Source: Caryophanales bacterium UBA6768
Lineage (GTDB): Bacteria > Bacillota > Bacilli > Bacillales_D > Amphibacillaceae
DNA length: 16,758 bases
Assembly: GCA_002453315.1 (NCBI GenBank)
Contig: DKGO01000068.1
Coordinates: forward strand, 1-16,758
Direction: 5' to 3'
Each line of letters begins with the position of its first letter. The stretch's first letter is position 1. Shown here one piece after another: positions 1 to 7,273 of the stretch. The position numbers and the translations under genes were made by a program. Below the pieces are notes generated by a model. The model was not told the origin of the DNA. It saw only the letters and a list, made by a program, of their open reading frames with translations, and searched no databases.

Positions 1-186
1 TTTATCCCCATTTTTTTTGATAGCATTCGCATCCTCGCTACTGTTCCTGTTCCCTTCTTCGATAACATCGTTTTTTTCAGCATTGGCTTTTTTTTTCTCA
101 GTTTTTGCTGAATCTTTTTTTTCTTTACAAGCCGTAAAAAAAGTCATGACAAAAATCATACTAATCATCATCAATATTTTCTTCAT
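1..186 (-). CDS. Small lipoprotein, N-terminal part (cut by window edge)
   Basis: Only the first 62 codons are in the window; the gene continues past base 1. It begins with two lysines, a hydrophobic stretch and a lipobox ending Phe-Thr-Ala-Cys, so Cys20 should be lipidated after signal peptidase II cleavage and the protein anchored outside the cell membrane. The mature part seen so far is a Lys/Glu/Asn-rich, low-complexity linker (KEKKDSAKTEKKKANAEK), typical of a tether before a folded domain that lies outside the window. A GGAGG at 194-198 sits 7 bases before the ATG, which fixes the start. Function cannot be assigned from the linker. The lipoprotein call is firm; the identity is open. Confidence 0.8.
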   Translation of the reverse strand, partial: MKKILMMISMIFVMTFFTACKEKKDSAKTEKKKANAEKNDVIEEGNRNSSEDANAIKKNGDK

Positions 187-209
187 TTAAATTCCTCCAT
201 TTCGAATAT

Positions 210-237
210 ATCATACCCATCCTTTAATTGAATTAAA
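210..237 (-). promoter_or_regulatory. Weak putative promoter of the lipoprotein gene
   Basis: On the minus strand a TATGAT (-10, 215..210) is preceded at 16 bases by TTTAAT (237..232). The -10 is good and the -35 poor, so this is only a candidate. A perfect hairpin lies just upstream at 244-261. Confidence 0.3.
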
Positions 238-243
238 CGATGG

Positions 244-261
244 CTTGTAGCGACAAGCCGA
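244..261. repeat. Perfect 7-bp hairpin GGCTTGT/ACAAGCC
   Basis: GGCTTGT-AGCG-ACAAGCC forms a perfect stem with a 4-base loop upstream of the lipoprotein gene. Neither strand has a T-run right after the stem, so it is not a standard terminator. A second small inverted repeat, GTTAG/CTAAC, lies at about 305-321. It could be part of a leader RNA, a protein site or a dispersed repeat; I do not recognise it as any riboswitch class. Confidence 0.4.
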
Positions 262-351
262 AAAATCCCGCTTCAATCACCCTGTTAAGGTAATAAGAGT
301 GATGGTTAGTTCACAACTAACAAATTAAATAGGCGATAAATTATTCAAAAC

Positions 352-384
352 AAAAAAACATGGCATGTGTACTCTACCATGTTT
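352..384 (-). terminator. Intrinsic terminator of the hypothetical gene at 410-982
   Basis: On the minus strand AAACATGG (384..377) pairs with CCATGTTT (363..356), with a 13-base loop, followed by a T-rich tail. It lies 26 bases after the stop codon of the gene ending at 410. Confidence 0.75.
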
Positions 385-409
385 CGTTATTTTAAAATAA
401 AGTGTTTAT

Positions 410-982
410 TTATTCTTCATTCGCCCATTGATCCAGTTTTTCCATGACAAGATCGAACGTTTTATGTGATATCTCTGGCAACTCTCCACCAAGGATATCA
501 GCCGCGGCTTGGAACCCATCTTTGATTGCTTTAGTTAGCGTGTCTATTTTACTTTTATCGCCATTGGCTAATGCCTTTGCAAAATTTACAATTCGATCAC
601 TAACATTTTCGGGGCTTAATGGTCCGTCATCACTTATTGCCTTTTGTGCTTCAGCCCTCGTCTTTTCATCGACCTTTACGACCACATCTGCGGATTTTAA
701 ATCGCTAAATGTCATCCCTTGTCTTTCCAAGAGTTGTCTTACTAATTCCTTTAATTGACGATAATGTTGTTCACTTTCTGCTTTTAGTTTATCTATCATG
801 CCTTGATCGACTTTATGTTCAGGTTTTTTGTAAGTAATACTTTTCTCTTCTTTTGATGGGGTATATTTGTCTGTTGGTGTTTCAATAGCTTGATCTTTAG
901 TTTTCTGGCTATCTTTTTCTAATGAAGGGCTTTGATTTACTTTTTGAGTATCAGTAGTTCGTGTAATAGATGTTATATTCAT
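410..982 (-). CDS. Conserved hypothetical protein, 190 aa
   Basis: No signal peptide or membrane segment, so probably cytoplasmic. Residues 1-60 are polar, rich in Thr/Ser/Lys/Gln and probably disordered. Residues 60-190 look like a compact helical domain, beginning with MIDKLKAESEQHYRQLKELV and ending in ELPEISHKTFDLVMEKLDQW. From memory, a similar C-terminal pattern (AQKAISxDG, then SDRIVxFAxAL and a G-ELPEIS-KT-D-V motif) occurs in uncharacterised Firmicutes proteins; I cannot name a function. The start is supported by GGAGG at 996-1000. The gene is monocistronic, with its own promoter-like region and terminator. Its -10 region reads CCGATAT overlapping TATAAT, which is why I raise possible sigma-D control separately. 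Confidence 0.8.
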   Translation of the reverse strand: MNITSITRTTDTQKVNQSPSLEKDSQKTKDQAIETPTDKYTPSKEEKSITYKKPEHKVDQGMIDKLKAESEQHYRQLKELVRQLLERQGMTFSDLKSADVVVKVDEKTRAEAQKAISDDGPLSPENVSDRIVNFAKALANGDKSKIDTLTKAIKDGFQAAADILGGELPEISHKTFDLVMEKLDQWANEE

Positions 983-1021
983 GACTAGTTTCCAACCTCC
1001 TTCCGTTACTATAAGTTAAAT

Positions 1022-1032
1022 ATTATATCGGT
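1022..1032 (-). promoter_or_regulatory. -10 region of the hypothetical gene (TATAAT, overlapping CCGATAT)
   Basis: Minus-strand TATAAT at 1027..1022 is a perfect sigma-A -10, about 40 bases upstream of the ATG. The overlapping ACCGATAT (1032..1025) matches 7 of 8 bases of the sigma-D -10 (GCCGATAT). No good sigma-A -35 is seen at 17 bases, and TAAA lies 12 bases upstream rather than the usual 14-16. Confidence 0.4.
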
Positions 1033-1134
1033 TAAAAATGTCATTTTATGTATAGTATTTTTGTTGAATAAGCAATATACAAGAATATTGGACGTTTTTC
1101 ATATAAAATGATAGTCATGATAGTGATATGAAAG

Positions 1135-1160
1135 TTAAATGAATGGTACCATTCATTTAA
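1135..1160. promoter_or_regulatory. Perfect 26-bp palindrome, likely operator
   Basis: The half-site TTAAATGAATGGT is followed directly by its exact reverse complement, with no spacer. The core TGAATGGTACCATTCA has the size and symmetry of TetR-family operators such as the FadR-type TGAATG-N-CATTCA sites of bacilli. It lies 54 bases before the LLM oxidoreductase start, near a possible -10 (TATAAA at 1186-1191), so a repressor bound here could block transcription. No regulator gene is adjacent. Confidence 0.6.
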
Positions 1161-1213
1161 TTAAAATTGATTAAAATGCCAGCTATATAAATATTAACAA
1201 GAGGTGAGTACAG

Positions 1214-2209
1214 ATGAAATTAAGTATATTAGATCAGGCGCCAGTAACGGCCGGAAATTCAGCAAAAGATGCCATAAAGAAAGCTGTTGAACTTGCGAAA
1301 CTAGGGGATGAGTTAGGATTTCAACGAATGTGGATGGCGGAACATCATAATACAAAGAGATATGCTAGTTCAGCACCAGAAATTACAGTAGCTCATATTG
1401 CCGCAAAAACGAAGAACATTAGAGTTGGAACAGGTGGTGTCATGATGATGCATTATTCACCGCTGAAATTAGCTGAAGTGTTTAAAACTTTAGGTGCGTT
1501 AACTCCCGGGAGAATTGATTTCGGAGTTGGTAGAGCACCAGGTGGTGATCATAATTCGATTTATGCATTGTCAGAAGGAAGACAACCAATGGTTCACGAT
1601 ATGTACGCCAAATTTGATACTGCATTACAATTAATCAATGATGAACGGGCATCAGATGAATTGTACGCGCGTACGGTGGCAACTCCTGTGGGGATTGATT
1701 TACCAGAAGCATGGTTATTAGGTTCGACAGGTAACAGTGCCATGCAAGCAGGAGTGAGGGGTGTCGGTTACTCTTTCGCGCAATTTTTTAATGGGGAATT
1801 ATCAAAGGAAATAGTCGATATTTATCACGCAAATTTTAAACCATCTGTTTTTATGGAAAAACCAAATGTTAAAGTGTCATATATGGTCACGACTGCTGAA
1901 ACGAAAGAGGAGGCTGAATACGAAGCAAAGCCACAAGATATTTGGCGCATGCAGTTTTTAAGAGGCAAGGTAGGTCCATTGTTAACGCCGGAAGATGCGA
2001 AAGACTATCCATTATCTGAAATCGATAAAATGGAAATTAAAGAAAATCGGAGGCTACATTTGGTAGGGGATGTGAAGGCGGTTTCTAAACAGTTACAGGA
2101 AGAACAAACACATTATGGTTTTGATGAGGCGATGATTGTTAGCATCCCACATTCTCAGGAAACAAGATTGAATGTTTATCGGCTGCTAGCAAAAGAATTG
2201 TTGCCATAA
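1214..2209 (+). CDS. LLM class flavin-dependent oxidoreductase (luciferase-like)
   Basis: 331 aa, the usual length of the bacterial luciferase-like monooxygenase superfamily (PF00296), closest by eye to the YvbT/YwcH/YceB type of Bacillus. These TIM-barrel enzymes use reduced FMN and O2; the substrate is unknown. Visible hallmarks are MKLSILDQAP at the N-terminus, LGFQRMWMAEHHN (about residues 36-48), VGTGGVMMMHYSPLKLAEVF (about 72-91) and TPGRIDFGVGRAPGGD (about 97-112). The gene stands alone: the upstream gene is divergent and the downstream operon converges on it. The ribosome binding site is GAGGTGA at 1201-1207. The perfect palindrome upstream suggests control by a dimeric repressor. I see no truncation. 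Confidence 0.93.
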   Translation: MKLSILDQAPVTAGNSAKDAIKKAVELAKLGDELGFQRMWMAEHHNTKRYASSAPEITVAHIAAKTKNIRVGTGGVMMMHYSPLKLAEVFKTLGALTPGRIDFGVGRAPGGDHNSIYALSEGRQPMVHDMYAKFDTALQLINDERASDELYARTVATPVGIDLPEAWLLGSTGNSAMQAGVRGVGYSFAQFFNGELSKEIVDIYHANFKPSVFMEKPNVKVSYMVTTAETKEEAEYEAKPQDIWRMQFLRGKVGPLLTPEDAKDYPLSEIDKMEIKENRRLHLVGDVKAVSKQLQEEQTHYGFDEAMIVSIPHSQETRLNVYRLLAKELLP

Positions 2210-2306
2210 TATTTTGGGAAAAGGCAGTGCATGCACTTTGGAAACCTTCTGATTCATTTTTTAAGACTAATAGTCCCATTTTCTAAAGATAGATTCGGTA
2301 AAATTT

Positions 2307-2459
2307 TCATGCTTTATAGGTAAGAACCCTCTGGAAATAGGTTTCATAAGGGTTAATCTCTCTTATATGCTCCCCATAATGCTCCCTTAGATTAATAAAG
2401 TCCAAAAATAAATCGAGAAGTGGAATGTTATCCAGCTTCTCGTATTCCTTTTTAACTAT
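2307..2459 (-). other. Protein-like 50-codon open stretch, possible gene remnant
   Basis: Between the dppC-type stop codon and the convergent LLM gene, the minus strand has 50 uninterrupted codons ending in TGA (2309..2307). The translation looks like real protein: charged, with aromatics and few low-complexity runs; it includes PLLDLFLDFINLREHYGEH and ends in RVLTYKA. There is no ATG or ribosome binding site, and an in-frame TAA lies directly upstream. Its first part overlaps the terminator stem at 2414-2442. It may be the tail of a decayed gene or chance. I cannot identify the family. Confidence 0.25.
2408..2442 (-). terminator. Terminator at the end of the ABC importer operon
   Basis: CGAGAAG (2414-2420) pairs with CTTCTCG (2436-2442); inside, TGGA pairs with TCCA with one bulged base. 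On the minus strand the stem is followed by ATTTATTTTT. It lies 28 bases past the last permease stop codon. The plus-strand side also has a short T-run (CCTTTTT), so it may act in both directions. Confidence 0.65.
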
Positions 2460-2469
2460 TTATATATCA

Positions 2470-3366
2470 TTAGTTTTTCATTTTCGGATCCATTGCATCA
2501 CGTAATCCATCGCCCATTAAGTTAAACCCAAGTACTGTTAACATAATAGCCAGACCAGGAAAAATCATCGTCCATGGGGCTGATTGTAAATAGTTTTTAG
2601 AGTCCGCTAGCATTTTCCCCCACTCGGGAGTAGGAGGCTGTGCACCAAGACCTAAGAAACCTAATGCTGCTGCTTCCAAAATTGCTGTTGCAATTGCTAA
2701 TGTACCTTGCACAATAACGGGTGCCATCGAGTTCGGTAAGATGTGAGAGAAGAGAATTCGTACATCCCGCAAACCAACAGCCTTTGCAGATGTGATGTAT
2801 TCTTCCTCTTTAACACTTAGTACCTTCGATCGTATGAGTCGTCCAAAATTAGGAACATTAATAATAGCAATAGCAATTAATGCATTTCTTAATGATGGTC
2901 CCAACACGGCCACAATGGCAATAGCTAATAAGATAGAAGGGAAGGCTAACATGATATCAAAAAATCGTGATATTATCGTATCTACCCAACGACCATAGTA
3001 ACCTGCAATGATTCCGAGTAAACAACCAACAACGATGGAGCCTACAACTGAAGAAAAACCTACCCATAATGATACCCTAGCTCCATAAATTACTCTGGAA
3101 AATATATCACGACCAAAATCGTCCGTCCCTAGCCAATGTTCACCAGAAGGAGGTTGAAGTCGATTGACAATGTCCTGTTCATTGATACCTTCCTTCGTAA
3201 TTAGTGGCGCAAAAATTGCTAGTAGAATAAATAGCAAAACAATCGCCATACCGGCTACAGCTAATTTATTCTTCCGAAATGAGCGCCATGTTTCAATCCA
3301 TGGGCCATCATTTTTTGGTTTTTGTTCATTCGTCACTTGTTCGACGTCTTCTACAGGTTTTGACAT
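2470..3366 (-). CDS. Peptide-type ABC transporter permease, DppC/OppC family
   Basis: 298 aa integral membrane protein, second permease of the importer. It has the OppC_N start (RSFRKNKLAVAGM followed by a membrane helix at about residues 36-56), the conserved DxxGRDIFSR region (about 83-90), and the cytoplasmic EAA coupling loop (SAKAVGLRDVRILFSHILPN, about 192-211) that contacts the ATPases. The C-terminus with EAAALGFLGLGAQPP and NLMGDGLRDAMDPK is diagnostic for the family. AAGGAGGAGG precedes the ATG by 9 bases. It follows the DppB-type gene after 17 bases and is the last gene of the operon. Substrate (di- or oligopeptide, or another DppC-class ligand) cannot be read from the permease. 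Confidence 0.94.
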   Translation of the reverse strand: MSKPVEDVEQVTNEQKPKNDGPWIETWRSFRKNKLAVAGMAIVLLFILLAIFAPLITKEGINEQDIVNRLQPPSGEHWLGTDDFGRDIFSRVIYGARVSLWVGFSSVVGSIVVGCLLGIIAGYYGRWVDTIISRFFDIMLAFPSILLAIAIVAVLGPSLRNALIAIAIINVPNFGRLIRSKVLSVKEEEYITSAKAVGLRDVRILFSHILPNSMAPVIVQGTLAIATAILEAAALGFLGLGAQPPTPEWGKMLADSKNYLQSAPWTMIFPGLAIMLTVLGFNLMGDGLRDAMDPKMKN

Positions 3367-3383
3367 GTTAACAATCCTCCTCC

Positions 3384-4388
3384 TTAATCATATTTTATTC
3401 TAGGATCGATAAAACTATATAACAAGTCAACAATTAAGTTAATTATTACGAAGAAGAATGCAACAATTAAAATACCTGATTGTATAACCGGATAGTCTCG
3501 ATAGCCAATAGCATCATAAATATAACGACCAATTCCAGGCCAAGCAAAAATTGTTTCAGTTAATATCGCACCACCTAATAGGATTCCTGTTTGTAATCCA
3601 ATAACAGTTAAAACAGGGATAATGGCATTTTTAAGTGAATGCTTATAAACAACGATAAACATTTTTTGCCCCTTCGCTCTCGCTGTACGAACAAAGTCAG
3701 AACGCATGACTTCTAACATACTTGAACGAGTCATCCGGGCGATAATAGCCATTGGGATTGTTGCTAACGCAAAACCAGGTAAAATCAGATGACGAACAAC
3801 TTGGATAAATTGATCAAATCTTCCTTGTATAAGTGTATCGATTAAATAAAAATGGGTGATAGAATCTACTGGATTCCTACTTGATATTCTTCCCGTCGTT
3901 GGCAACCACTTTAATTCTAATGCGAATGCCCATTGTTCCATTAAACCAAGCCAAAAGATTGGCATTGAAACACCGACTAATGCCAATATCATAGCCGTAT
4001 AATCAAACCAAGAATTTTGAAACCATGCTGAAATAATCCCGGCATTAATACCAATAATAATAGCAACTATAATTGCGAAAAAAGCTAACTCCATTGTTGC
4101 GGCTAAGTAAGGCCAAACTTCTTGTGCAACAGGTGCCTTCGTACGAAATGATTCACCAAGATCGCCAGTTAGAATTCCTTTTAAATAATCAATATATTGA
4201 ATATACCATGGTTTATCTAGCCCTAGCTTTTCATTTAATGCAGCGACTGCTTCTTTTGTCGCTTGCTGGCCTAAAATAACTTGAGCAGGGTTACCTGGGA
4301 TGGCACGGATTAACATGGAAACGATAAAAGTCATTCCGAGCAGGACAGGAATTAGCTGCAGCAATCGTTTACTTATATAGCTGAGCAT
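3384..4388 (-). CDS. Peptide-type ABC transporter permease, DppB/OppB family
   Basis: 334 aa, first permease of the importer and partner of the DppC-type subunit. Family hallmarks are MLSYISKRLLQLIPVLLGMT with the first membrane helix (about residues 9-29), the AIPGNPAQ motif (about 29-36), GLDKPWYIQYIDYL (about 56-69), and the EAA coupling loop RTARAKGQKMFIVVYKHSLKN (about 233-253). About six membrane helices are visible. GAGGTGG lies 5 bases before the ATG. A 126-base gap separates it from the binding protein gene upstream, and a terminator-like hairpin lies in that gap, so its expression probably depends on read-through. Confidence 0.94.
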   Translation of the reverse strand: MLSYISKRLLQLIPVLLGMTFIVSMLIRAIPGNPAQVILGQQATKEAVAALNEKLGLDKPWYIQYIDYLKGILTGDLGESFRTKAPVAQEVWPYLAATMELAFFAIIVAIIIGINAGIISAWFQNSWFDYTAMILALVGVSMPIFWLGLMEQWAFALELKWLPTTGRISSRNPVDSITHFYLIDTLIQGRFDQFIQVVRHLILPGFALATIPMAIIARMTRSSMLEVMRSDFVRTARAKGQKMFIVVYKHSLKNAIIPVLTVIGLQTGILLGGAILTETIFAWPGIGRYIYDAIGYRDYPVIQSGILIVAFFFVIINLIVDLLYSFIDPRIKYD

Positions 4389-4479
4389 TCAATCCACCTC
4401 TTCATAATTTGTATACAAAAAAATAAAACTTATTAAAAATATGTAAGGAATACTTATTTTAATAGTTAAATATTAAAAG

Positions 4480-4509
4480 AAAAGAAAAGGGGAGGTAATC
4501 TCCCCCCTT
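4480..4509 (-). terminator. Intercistronic terminator/attenuator after the binding protein gene
   Basis: On the minus strand a G-rich arm GGGGAG (4505..4500) pairs with CTCCCC (4494..4489) around a 5-base loop, extended by A/T pairs, and is followed by TTTTCTTTTCTTTT. It starts a few bases after the binding protein stop codon and well before the permease gene. It should end most transcripts after the binding protein and let a minority continue into the permeases. Confidence 0.75.
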
Positions 4510-4514
4510 CAGAT

Positions 4515-6173
4515 TTAGTTACTAAAGTGTACCTCAGCAAGCAAGTCAGAACCTGTTGGGTGTGGAATTAAACCTGCTAAATCTTTTGTTGCGGCTAGCA
4601 ACGGTGTTGAGTGTGCAAGTGGCACCCAAGGCGCTTCCTCATGAATGATTTCTTGTGCTTCACGATATAGCTTGTTACGGACTTCTTGATCAACTTCTGT
4701 TTGGGCTTCGATAAATAAGTCGTGCATCGCATCATTTTTGAAGAATGTGTAGTTGTTACTTCCAATATTATCTTCATCTAAGAGGACATATAGGAAGTTA
4801 TCAGGGTCACCATTGTCACCTGTCCAACCTAACATAAATGCATCTGCCTCACCCTTTTCAGCTAAGTCAAGGTAAGTAGCCCACTCATGTGAAACAATTT
4901 CAGCTGTGATACCGATATCAGCCAAGTTTGCTTGCATTACTTCAGCAACTTTTTGGCCGTCTGGCATGTATGGACGTGGAACAGGCATTGCCCATAATTC
5001 CATTTCAAAACCATCAGCATAACCAGCTTCAGCTAAAAGTTCTTTTGCTTTTTCTGGATCATATTCGTAACCAGGAATATCTTCGTTATATCCTTCAATT
5101 GAAGGAGGCATTGGGTTAACAGCAATTTCAGCTCTTCCTTCAAAGAAGGCATCGATGATAGATTGCTTGTCAATTGCGTGGTTCATCGCTTGACGAACTA
5201 GTTTATTATCAAATGGTTCACGAGTAACCGTTAGACCTAAATAACCAACGTTCATTGATGGACGTTCGATTAATTGTAATTCATCATTTTCCTCTATTGC
5301 AGCACCATCAGATGGATTGATACCATCTGCTAGATCAATTTCGCCAGCAAGTAGGGCATTTAATCTTGCATCGTTGTCAGGAATAGAAAGGAAGACAACT
5401 GAATCTAATTTTGGTAAACCTTCCTGCCAGTAATCATCAAACTTTTCAATGGTAATTGAATCATTTGGTTTCCACTCAACAAATTTGAATGGTCCTGTAC
5501 CAACTGGGTTTCTTTCAAAGTCATCATCGCCAGCTTCCTCAAATGCTGTAGGGCTTGCGATTGCAAACATGTCCATCGCTAAGTTTTTCAAAAATGGCGC
5601 TTGTGGACGTTTTAATTTAAAGACTACTGTACTGTCACCTTCAGCTGTAACAGATTCGATAACATGACTTTCGTCGTCACCAAATCCACCAAACATTGAA
5701 GCATAGTATGGGAACATAGATTCATCCCCAGCCGCCCAACGTTCAAAGTTGGCAACTACAGCGTCAGCATTGAAGTCTGTTCCGTCATGGAATTTAACTC
5801 CTTCTTCTAATTGGAATGTATAAGTAAGAGCATCATCAGAAACATCCCAATCATGTGCTAACCCTTCAACTATTTCTGTACCACCATCTTCAAAGTCAAC
5901 GATTGTTTCGAATAGATTTTTCGTTACTTTGAATGTTTCTCCTTCTGTAGTACGTGAAGGATCAAGTGAAGTAGAGTCTCCACCACGGCCAAATACTAAC
6001 ATGCCGCCATCCTCTCCATCATCATTATTATTAACATTTTCTGATGATGAATTGTCATCGTTATTACTAGCGTTTCCGTCGGCATCATTGTTGCCTCCAG
6101 AACAAGCTACTAGTAATGCTGCCATTGCTAGTAAAAGCACAATAGCAAAGGACTTAAATTTGCTTAGATTCAT
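4515..6173 (-). CDS. Peptide/nickel-type ABC transporter substrate-binding lipoprotein (SBP_bac_5)
   Basis: 552 aa extracellular lipoprotein that captures the ligand for the importer. The signal peptide ends in the lipobox Leu-Val-Ala-Cys, giving lipidated Cys24. Residues 25-57 form an Asn/Asp/Ser-rich acidic linker. The rest is a full cluster C binding protein (PF00496): start TSLDPSRTTEG, then LTYTFQLEEGVKFHDGTDFN, then VGTGPFKFVEWKPNDSI, RQAMNHAIDKQ and the C-terminal EEAPWVPLAHSTPLL. The start is ATG 6173..6171 with AAGGGGGA 7 bases upstream; an in-frame ATG at 6218 has no suitable ribosome binding site and would bury the signal peptide. The whole protein is strongly acidic, unusual for a neutrophile. 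Peptide is the likeliest ligand, but nickel or glutathione binders share this fold. Confidence 0.93.
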   Translation of the reverse strand: MNLSKFKSFAIVLLLAMAALLVACSGGNNDADGNASNNDDNSSSENVNNNDDGEDGGMLVFGRGGDSTSLDPSRTTEGETFKVTKNLFETIVDFEDGGTEIVEGLAHDWDVSDDALTYTFQLEEGVKFHDGTDFNADAVVANFERWAAGDESMFPYYASMFGGFGDDESHVIESVTAEGDSTVVFKLKRPQAPFLKNLAMDMFAIASPTAFEEAGDDDFERNPVGTGPFKFVEWKPNDSITIEKFDDYWQEGLPKLDSVVFLSIPDNDARLNALLAGEIDLADGINPSDGAAIEENDELQLIERPSMNVGYLGLTVTREPFDNKLVRQAMNHAIDKQSIIDAFFEGRAEIAVNPMPPSIEGYNEDIPGYEYDPEKAKELLAEAGYADGFEMELWAMPVPRPYMPDGQKVAEVMQANLADIGITAEIVSHEWATYLDLAEKGEADAFMLGWTGDNGDPDNFLYVLLDEDNIGSNNYTFFKNDAMHDLFIEAQTEVDQEVRNKLYREAQEIIHEEAPWVPLAHSTPLLAATKDLAGLIPHPTGSDLLAEVHFSN

Positions 6174-6256
6174 GCAATTTTCCCCCTTAAAAATTATTTT
6201 TTGCAGTAAAGAAAGCATGATTTTCCCACTGCTAAGATTGCAAATGGTGTAAAGAC

Positions 6257-7273
6257 CTATGAAACAGGTACCTCACTCGATTTGCGTATATCATTGTCGC
6301 TAGTCATTTCATATAAATGACAAGCAACAGAATGACCGTTTTTGTCTTCCAAAAGGGGTGGTACCACTTGAGTACAAATATCCATTTTATAAGGACATCT
6401 TGTATGGAAAATACAACCTTTTGGAGGGTTTGCTGGACTAGGCATATCCCCTTGAAGTATAATTTCTTCTTTTTCAAACTTGGGATCTGGCACAGGTACA
6501 GCAGATAATAAAGCCTGGGTGTACGGATGCAATGGATTGTTGTTTAAACTTTCACTTTCGGATATCTCAACAATTTTCCCCAAATACATCACAATTATTC
6601 TATCACTAATGTGACGGACAACACCTAAATCATGTGCAATAAAAATATAAGTTAAGTTAAATTCATTTTGTAGATCTTGCATTAAATTTAAAACTTGGGC
6701 TTGAATAGATACATCAAGTGCTGATACTGGTTCATCAGCGACAATCAATTTTGGATTTGTCATCAGTGCCTTTGCAATACCAATTCGTTGTCTTTGACCA
6801 CCACTGAATTGATGTGGATATCGTTTGGCATGAAATGCGTTCAAACCAACGACTTCTAAAAAATCATGCACTTTTTGTTTTCGTTTTTTAGGATCTTTCA
6901 TACCATGGACGATAAGAGGCTCTTCGAGAATTTTCTCAACTGTATGTCTTGGGTTTAAAGACGCATATGGGTCTTGGAAGACCATTTGAATGTCTCCTCT
7001 AATTTTTCTCATGGCGTTATTTGATAAGGAAAGTAAATCTTTACCATCGAATTCAATCGTCCCATCAGTAGGTTCGGTTAAACGCATAATCGTTCTTCCA
7101 GTTGTAGATTTTCCACAACCAGATTCACCGACAATTCCTAAAGTTTCACCTTCATTAACATAAAAAGAAATATCATTAACTGCTTTTACTTCCCCAACTG
7201 TTCGTCCTAGTAAACCTTGTTTGATTGGAAAGTACTTTTTTAAACCGTCAACTTTTAACAGTGGTTTTGACAT
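6257..7273 (-). CDS. Peptide-type ABC transporter ATP-binding protein, DppF/OppF family
   Basis: 338 aa cytoplasmic ATPase, one of two that drive the importer. Walker [10 protein letters not shown] is at residues 49-57, the Q-loop [12 protein letters not shown] at about 97-108, the signature FSGGQ at 156-160, Walker B LIVADE at 176-181 and the H-loop His at 214. The C-terminal oligopeptide-transporter domain (PF08352) carries four cysteines spaced C-x5-C-x6-C-x17-C. The [18 protein letters not shown] segment is typical of OppF/DppF. The start is ATG 7273..7271, with AAGGAG 9 bases upstream; a longer in-frame start at 7393 lies inside the upstream gene and adds residues foreign to the family. 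It overlaps the DppD-type gene by 26 bases, implying translational coupling. Confidence 0.95.
   Translation of the reverse strand: MSKPLLKVDGLKKYFPIKQGLLGRTVGEVKAVNDISFYVNEGETLGIVGESGCGKSTTGRTIMRLTEPTDGTIEFDGKDLLSLSNNAMRKIRGDIQMVFQDPYASLNPRHTVEKILEEPLIVHGMKDPKKRKQKVHDFLEVVGLNAFHAKRYPHQFSGGQRQRIGIAKALMTNPKLIVADEPVSALDVSIQAQVLNLMQDLQNEFNLTYIFIAHDLGVVRHISDRIIVMYLGKIVEISESESLNNNPLHPYTQALLSAVPVPDPKFEKEEIILQGDMPSPANPPKGCIFHTRCPYKMDICTQVVPPLLEDKNGHSVACHLYEMTSDNDIRKSSEVPVS

Noticed and set aside
2226..2237. 12-bp palindrome AGTGCATGCACT after the LLM oxidoreductase gene
   Set aside because: Can form only a 4-bp stem, lacks a T-tail and has no clear role; a single 12-bp palindrome is weak evidence.
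6174..6218. Longer start for the substrate-binding protein (ATG at 6218)
   Set aside because: It puts 15 residues in front of a good lipoprotein signal peptide, and the strong ribosome binding site AAGGGGGA lies downstream of it, just before the ATG at 6173.
5929..6252. 107-codon open frame on the plus strand opposite the binding protein gene
   Set aside because: It is antisense to the acidic linker and signal peptide of a clear gene; its Ser/Pro/Leu-rich sequence is what the complement of such codons yields.
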